Source: Caldilineae bacterium (lineage in GTDB: Bacteria > Chloroflexota > Anaerolineae > DUEN01). From it: a stretch of DNA of 64,000 bases. Within the stretch, counting starts at the first letter, position 1; every line of letters begins with the position of its first letter. A model generated the notes under the pieces. It saw only the letters and a program-made list of their open reading frames with translations, was not told the DNA's origin and searched no databases. The stretch is taken from NCBI GenBank assembly GCA_011176545.1, contig DUEN01000002.1, positions 16,830-80,829 on the forward strand, in the 5' to 3' direction. Shown here in pieces: positions 58,653 through 64,000 of the stretch. A program made the translations under genes and the position numbers.

Positions 58653-58712
58653 ATGTCTTTCCTTCCTCTCCTCGTCAAGAAGCAGAGCAAGGCCAAGAAG
58701 CCGGACCGCTAG
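58653..58712 (+). CDS. Putative Lys-rich leader peptide MSFLPLLVKKQSKAKKPDR
   Basis: 19-aa ORF with five AAG Lys codons (58677-58700), ends at TAG 58710-58712 just before the terminator/antiterminator region. Confidence 0.72.
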   Translation: MSFLPLLVKKQSKAKKPDR

Positions 58713-58753
58713 GTCTGGTTGACGGCGTTTGCTCCGCGAGCGAGAGGAGTCAC

Positions 58754-58793
58754 GACCAGCTCAGCCAGACCGGCAGCGCGAGCTGGTCTTTTT
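58754..58793 (+). terminator. Rho-independent terminator (attenuator) upstream of homocitrate synthase
   Basis: 9-bp perfect arms GACCAGCTC/GAGCTGGTC, then TTTTT. Confidence 0.85.
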
Positions 58794-58824
58794 GTTGTCT
58801 GGTGGTCTTCAGCGAGGGTTCGTC

Positions 58825-58893
58825 ATGTCAGTTTACGGTAATGCGAACGTCAAGTGCGGCAAGTGCAAGCGGCCAGGCCGCGAGTCTGGCTAG
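58825..58893 (+). CDS. Second putative leader mini-ORF MSVYGNANVKCGKCKRPGRESG
   Basis: 22-aa ORF with three Lys AAG codons and a CxxC; followed by further inverted repeats. Confidence 0.4.
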   Translation: MSVYGNANVKCGKCKRPGRESG

Positions 58894-58920
58894 CTGCGCT
58901 GCGCCGTAGACGTTCGCAGT

Positions 58921-60259
<1,339 letters not shown>

Positions 60260-60260
<1 letters not shown>

Positions 60261-61552
60261 TGGGCAAGACGTTCGCCGAGAAGGCACTGGCGCGCGCCGC
60301 CGGGGTCTCCGATGTCACCGCCGGGCAGGTGATTGACGCCCGACCGGATGTGATCCTGTCCCACGATAACACCGCGTCCATCGCCCAGACGTTTTACTCC
60401 CTGGGTGTCGATCGGGTGAAGCATCCGGAGCGGGTGGCCATCGTGCTGGATCACGCCGTTCCGGCCCCCACCACGCGCCACGCGCAGAATCACGCCGAGA
60501 TCCGGCAGTTCGTGGCGGAACAGGGGATCACGCACTTCTTCGATGTGGGGCGCGGCATCTGCCATCAGGTGCTGAGCGAGGAGGCCATCGTCCTCCCCGG
60601 CCAGCTTATCCTGGGAGCCGACTCCCACACGACGCACTACGGCTGGATGGGCGCGTTCGGCGCTGGCGTGGGTCGCAGCGAGGTGGCCGCGCTGTGGGCT
60701 ATCGGGGAGCTATGGCTGCGCGTACCCGAGTCGATTCGGGTCATCCTGGACGGCGAGCTCCCGCGCGGCGTGACGGCCAAGGACTTCGCGCTGCGCCTCA
60801 TCGGCGACCTGGGCGCGGATGGCGGGATCTATATGTCCATCGAGTTCGGCGGCTCCGGCATCGAAGCCATGTCCGTGGAATCCCGCATGGTGTTGCCCAA
60901 CATGATGGCCGAGATGGGGGTTAAGAACGCGTACGTCGCGCCCGACGCGACCGTGTTCGACTGGCTGGCGCCGCGACTGGCGAGGCGGACCGGCCGCGCC
61001 GTCGATGAGTGCCGGGCGGAGATCGAGGCCGGCGCGCTGTATCCGGACCCGGATGCCGAATACACCGCCGAGTACCAATACAATGCCACGGAACTGGAGC
61101 CGTATGTGGCCTGCCCACACTCCGTGGACAACGTCGTGCCGCTGTCGCAGGTGGCGGGCACCCCGATACAACAGGCGTTCCTGGGCACCTGTACCAACGG
61201 CCGGCTGGAGGACATCGCCGCCGCGGCCGAGGTGGTGAAGGGGCGCCGTGTAGCGCGGGACACGCGCTTCCTGGTCATCCCGGCGTCCAGCCAAGTTCTA
61301 CAGGAGGCCATGGAGCACGGCTATATCCAGACGCTGGTCGAGGCGGGAGCGATCATCGGCGTGCCGGGGTGCGGACCGTGCATGGGCAACCATATGGGCA
61401 TCCCGGCCCCGGGCGAGGTCACCATCTCCACGGCTAACCGTAACTTTCGCGGGCGCATGGGCACGCGAGAGGCGGAGATCTATCTGGCAAATCCGGCGGT
61501 GGTGGCGGCGTCCGCCATTCAAGGGGCGATCGCCGACCCGAGGGAGTTGTAG
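60260..61552 (+). CDS. Homoaconitase/isopropylmalate isomerase-type large subunit
   Basis: [73 protein letters not shown]. Confidence 0.93.
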
Positions 61553-61588
61553 GCGTGGAGCGGGGAGCGGAGAGCGTGGAGCGAGAAA

Positions 61589-61646
61589 CGCCTTACGTTT
61601 TACGGAATACGCAATGCGGAATACACAACACATAAAACGTAAGGCG
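61589..61646. repeat. Inverted repeat made of CGTAAAA-type words between large and small homoaconitase subunits
   Basis: cgccttacgtttta (61589-61602) / taaaacgtaaggcg (61633-61646), 14-bp perfect. Confidence 0.9.
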
Positions 61647-61666
61647 TAAATGACAGAGGATCCGCC

Positions 61667-62191
61667 ATGAGAATCCAAGGCCGAGTCTGGAAATACGGCG
61701 ACAACGTGAACACCGATGTCATCTTCCCCGGTAAGTACACCTACACCATCACCGATCGTCGGGAGATGGCCCAGCACGCGCTGGAGGATCTGGACCCAAG
61801 CTTCGCGAGCAACGTGCAGCCCGGCGATGTGATCGTGGCCGGGCGCAACTGGGGATGCGGCTCCAGTCGGGAGCAGGCGGCCATCTGCCTGAAAGAGGCA
61901 GGGGTGGGCGCCATCGTGGCTGAATCGTTCGCCCGCATCTTCTACCGCAACGCGCTCAACAACGGCCTGCCAGCCATCATCTGCCCGGAGGCAGCCGCCG
62001 CATTGGAAGCCGGCGACGCGGTGGAAATCGATTTAGAGGCTGGAACGATCCGACGAGGAGACGATGCGTGGCACTTCCCGTCGTTGCCGGAGACGGCCCT
62101 GCAACTGATCCAGGCGGGAGGGTTGATCCCATACCTTAAGCGGAAGCTGGGGACGATGCGTGGCACGGAATACGCAATACATAATGCGTAA
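61667..62191 (+). CDS. Homoaconitase/isopropylmalate isomerase-type small subunit
   Basis: [70 protein letters not shown]. Confidence 0.93.
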   Translation: MRIQGRVWKYGDNVNTDVIFPGKYTYTITDRREMAQHALEDLDPSFASNVQPGDVIVAGRNWGCGSSREQAAICLKEAGVGAIVAESFARIFYRNALNNGLPAIICPEAAAALEAGDAVEIDLEAGTIRRGDDAWHFPSLPETALQLIQAGGLIPYLKRKLGTMRGTEYAIHNA

Positions 62192-62211
62192 TACGTATCG
62201 CGTATTCCGTG
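62164..62211. repeat. Inverted repeat overlapping the small-subunit 3' end and the next gene's 5' end
   Basis: cacggaatacgc (62164-62175) / gcgtattccgtg (62200-62211), 12-bp perfect. Confidence 0.88.
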
Positions 62212-62607
62212 TGGATGCGAGGGAACGAGATCGTGGACATACGGGAGCTCACAACGCAGGTGGAGGCGTTCATCGCCGACATGGGATGGTCGGGACCACA
62301 GTCGCCCTGGCCGCGGACGCCGCGCAACCTGGCCACGTCCGTGGTAATCGAGGCGGCCGAGCTGCTCCAGCACTTCCAGTGGGGCGACGAGGTGGCCGAC
62401 CCGGATGCGCTGGGTGCCGAGATGGCCGACGTGCTCATCTATCTGCTGCAACTGGCCGTGGTCACCGGCATCGATCTGGAGGCGGCCACCGTGGCCAAGC
62501 TGGCCCGTAACCGCCAGCGATTTTCGTCTTTGAAAAACCGCCGAGACGCTGAGGACGCGGAGAAAGAGCTTGAGACGAGATTTTGGAGCCAATCCACCTC
62601 CGATTAA
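62209..62607 (+). CDS. MazG-like nucleotide pyrophosphohydrolase
   Basis: RTPRNLATSVVIEAAELLQHFQWGDEVADPDALGAEMADVLIYLLQLAVVTGIDLEAATVAKLARNRQRF. Confidence 0.9.
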   Translation: MWMRGNEIVDIRELTTQVEAFIADMGWSGPQSPWPRTPRNLATSVVIEAAELLQHFQWGDEVADPDALGAEMADVLIYLLQLAVVTGIDLEAATVAKLARNRQRFSSLKNRRDAEDAEKELETRFWSQSTSD

Positions 62608-62645
62608 GTCTAGAATCTCTGCGCCCTCTGCGTCTCCGCGGTGAA
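62535..62645. repeat. Dispersed inverted repeat, diverged AACCGC/GCGGT family copy D
   Basis: aaccgccgagacgctgaggacgcggaga ... ctctgcgccctctgcgtctccgcggt. Confidence 0.75.
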
Positions 62646-62666
62646 TCCTTGCACTGAGGATCAGGC

Positions 62667-63668
62667 ATGAGTCATCGCATCTGCGTCATCGAGGGAGACG
62701 GCATCGGTCAAGAGGTCATCCCAGCGGCCGTAACTGTGTTACAGGCCACCGGCGTCGATCTCACGTTCGAGCACGCCGAGGGCGGCTTCGGCTGCTTCCA
62801 GCGACGCGGCACCGCGCTACCTCCGGAGACGTTGGCGCTGGCCCAGGAGTGCGACGCGGTCCTGTTCGGCGCCACCCAATCGCCTTCCGGCAAGGTGGAC
62901 GGGTATCGCAGCCCCATTCTGGAGCTGCGCCGGGAGCTGGACCTCTACGCCAACCTGCGCCCCGTGCACTCGCTGCCGATCCTGGCCAGCCGCCCGGGGA
63001 TCGACCTGCTCATCGTGCGGGAGAACACGGAGGGGCTGTACGTACGTCGTGAGTGCAGTGACGGCGAGATGGCCATCGCCGAGCGCGTCATCACCCGCCG
63101 GGCATCGGCACGCATCATGCGCGTGGCCTGCGAACAGGCTCGAAGCCGTCGCGGCCACGTGACGCTGGTGCACAAGGCTAATGTGCTCGTCGAGACCGAT
63201 GGCCTGTTCCGTCGGACAGCGCTGGAGGTGGCAGAAGCCTATCCAGACGTTCAAGTGGACGAGTTGCTGGTGGACACAGCGGCCATGCGTCTGGTACAAT
63301 CGCCTGAGAGATTCGACGTCATCGTCACCACCAACCTCTACGGCGACATCTTGAGCGACGAGGCGGCCGGGCTGGTGGGGGGCCTGGGGCTGGCTGCGTC
63401 AGCTAACGTCGGCGATCGACACGGGCTGTTCGAGCCCGTCCACGGCTCGGCCCCGGACATCGCCGGCCGCGGCATCGCCAATCCCATCGCCGCCATCCTG
63501 GCCGGCGCGCTGATGCTGGACTTCCTGGGCGAGTCGGAAGCCGCCGACCGCATCCGGGCAGCCGTGCTGGACGTCCTGGAGCATGGCCCTCGCACGCCCG
63601 ACCTGGGCGGTAACGCCCGCACTATCGACGTGACGCAGGCGGTCGTGAGAGGACTGCGTGATGCATAG
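62667..63668 (+). CDS. Homoisocitrate/isocitrate-type dehydrogenase
   Basis: [90 protein letters not shown]; assignment from operon context. Confidence 0.9.
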   Translation: MSHRICVIEGDGIGQEVIPAAVTVLQATGVDLTFEHAEGGFGCFQRRGTALPPETLALAQECDAVLFGATQSPSGKVDGYRSPILELRRELDLYANLRPVHSLPILASRPGIDLLIVRENTEGLYVRRECSDGEMAIAERVITRRASARIMRVACEQARSRRGHVTLVHKANVLVETDGLFRRTALEVAEAYPDVQVDELLVDTAAMRLVQSPERFDVIVTTNLYGDILSDEAAGLVGGLGLAASANVGDRHGLFEPVHGSAPDIAGRGIANPIAAILAGALMLDFLGESEAADRIRAAVLDVLEHGPRTPDLGGNARTIDVTQAVVRGLRDA

Positions 63669-63680
63669 CACGCTTTACGC

Positions 63681-63746
63681 CTTACGTTTTACGCTTTACG
63701 TTTTACTCGATACGGAATTCGTAAAACGTAAAGCGTAAAACGTAAG
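63681..63746. repeat. 26-bp perfect inverted repeat of CGTAAAR words, 14-nt loop, between homoisocitrate dehydrogenase and lysW
   Basis: cttacgttttacgctttacgttttac / gtaaaacgtaaagcgtaaaacgtaag. Confidence 0.95.
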
Positions 63747-63766
63747 TTAAGTAAGGAGGAAGCAAC

Positions 63767-63943
63767 ATGGCCGAAGTAAAAACCGCCGAATGCCCTGAGT
63801 GTGCTGCTGAGATCGAGCTGAGCGATGTGATCGTCGGCGAGATCATCGAGTGTCCCGATTGCGGCGTGGAATTAGAGGTGCGAAACCTGGATCCGCTGGA
63901 ACTTGATCTGGCCCCACAGGAAGAGGAAGACTGGGGCGAATAA
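63767..63943 (+). CDS. lysW: LysW amino-group carrier protein (58 aa; absent from ORF track)
   Basis: [58 protein letters not shown]: two CPxC zinc-ribbon pairs and the EDWGE C-terminus. Confidence 0.95.
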   Translation: MAEVKTAECPECAAEIELSDVIVGEIIECPDCGVELEVRNLDPLELDLAPQEEEDWGE

Positions 63944-64000
63944 AAGGGGATGAGGTAATAGGGCAACGAGGTAACGAGGACACTCGCATCCTGGATCCTG

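Overview
This is a gene-dense, GC-rich 64 kb bacterial chromosome window. The gene complement looks Chloroflexota-like, but that is inference; no rRNA or tRNA genes were seen to place it. Main content: chorismate synthase (aroC) and a fused shikimate kinase/3-dehydroquinate synthase; two small toxin-antitoxin loci (VapBC-like, and HicBA with an apparent frameshift in hicA); a CPA2 antiporter with a PII-like partner; an AI-2E transporter/HAD fusion; lepB; the rpsO-pnp pair; a beta-helix surface protein; tandem M1 peptidases; a long ABC transporter/MoxR/DUF58/VWA membrane gene cluster; gatCA and gatB; alanine dehydrogenase; a split archaeal-type glutamate synthase operon followed by gdh; rlmD; and, at the right end, a LysW-type alpha-aminoadipate lysine operon (homocitrate synthase, homoaconitase large and small subunits, a MazG-like protein, homoisocitrate dehydrogenase, and lysW, which the ORF track misses because it is 58 aa). 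The most interesting signal is the 58.58-59.06 kb leader in front of the lysine operon. It has a consensus-like promoter, a 19-aa leader peptide with five Lys AAG codons, and a perfect terminator hairpin with competing antiterminator pairings. A second Lys/Cys-containing mini-ORF and hairpin set follow. Together these look like leader-peptide attenuation of lysine synthesis, possibly in tandem. The window also carries several repeat families: a MITE-like element of about 130-146 bp with 8-bp target-site duplications, roughly 100-180 bp inverted repeats of AACCGCAAAG type, period-7 iterons around aroC and in lysine-operon junctions, and 28-bp GTAGGGGCG palindromes.
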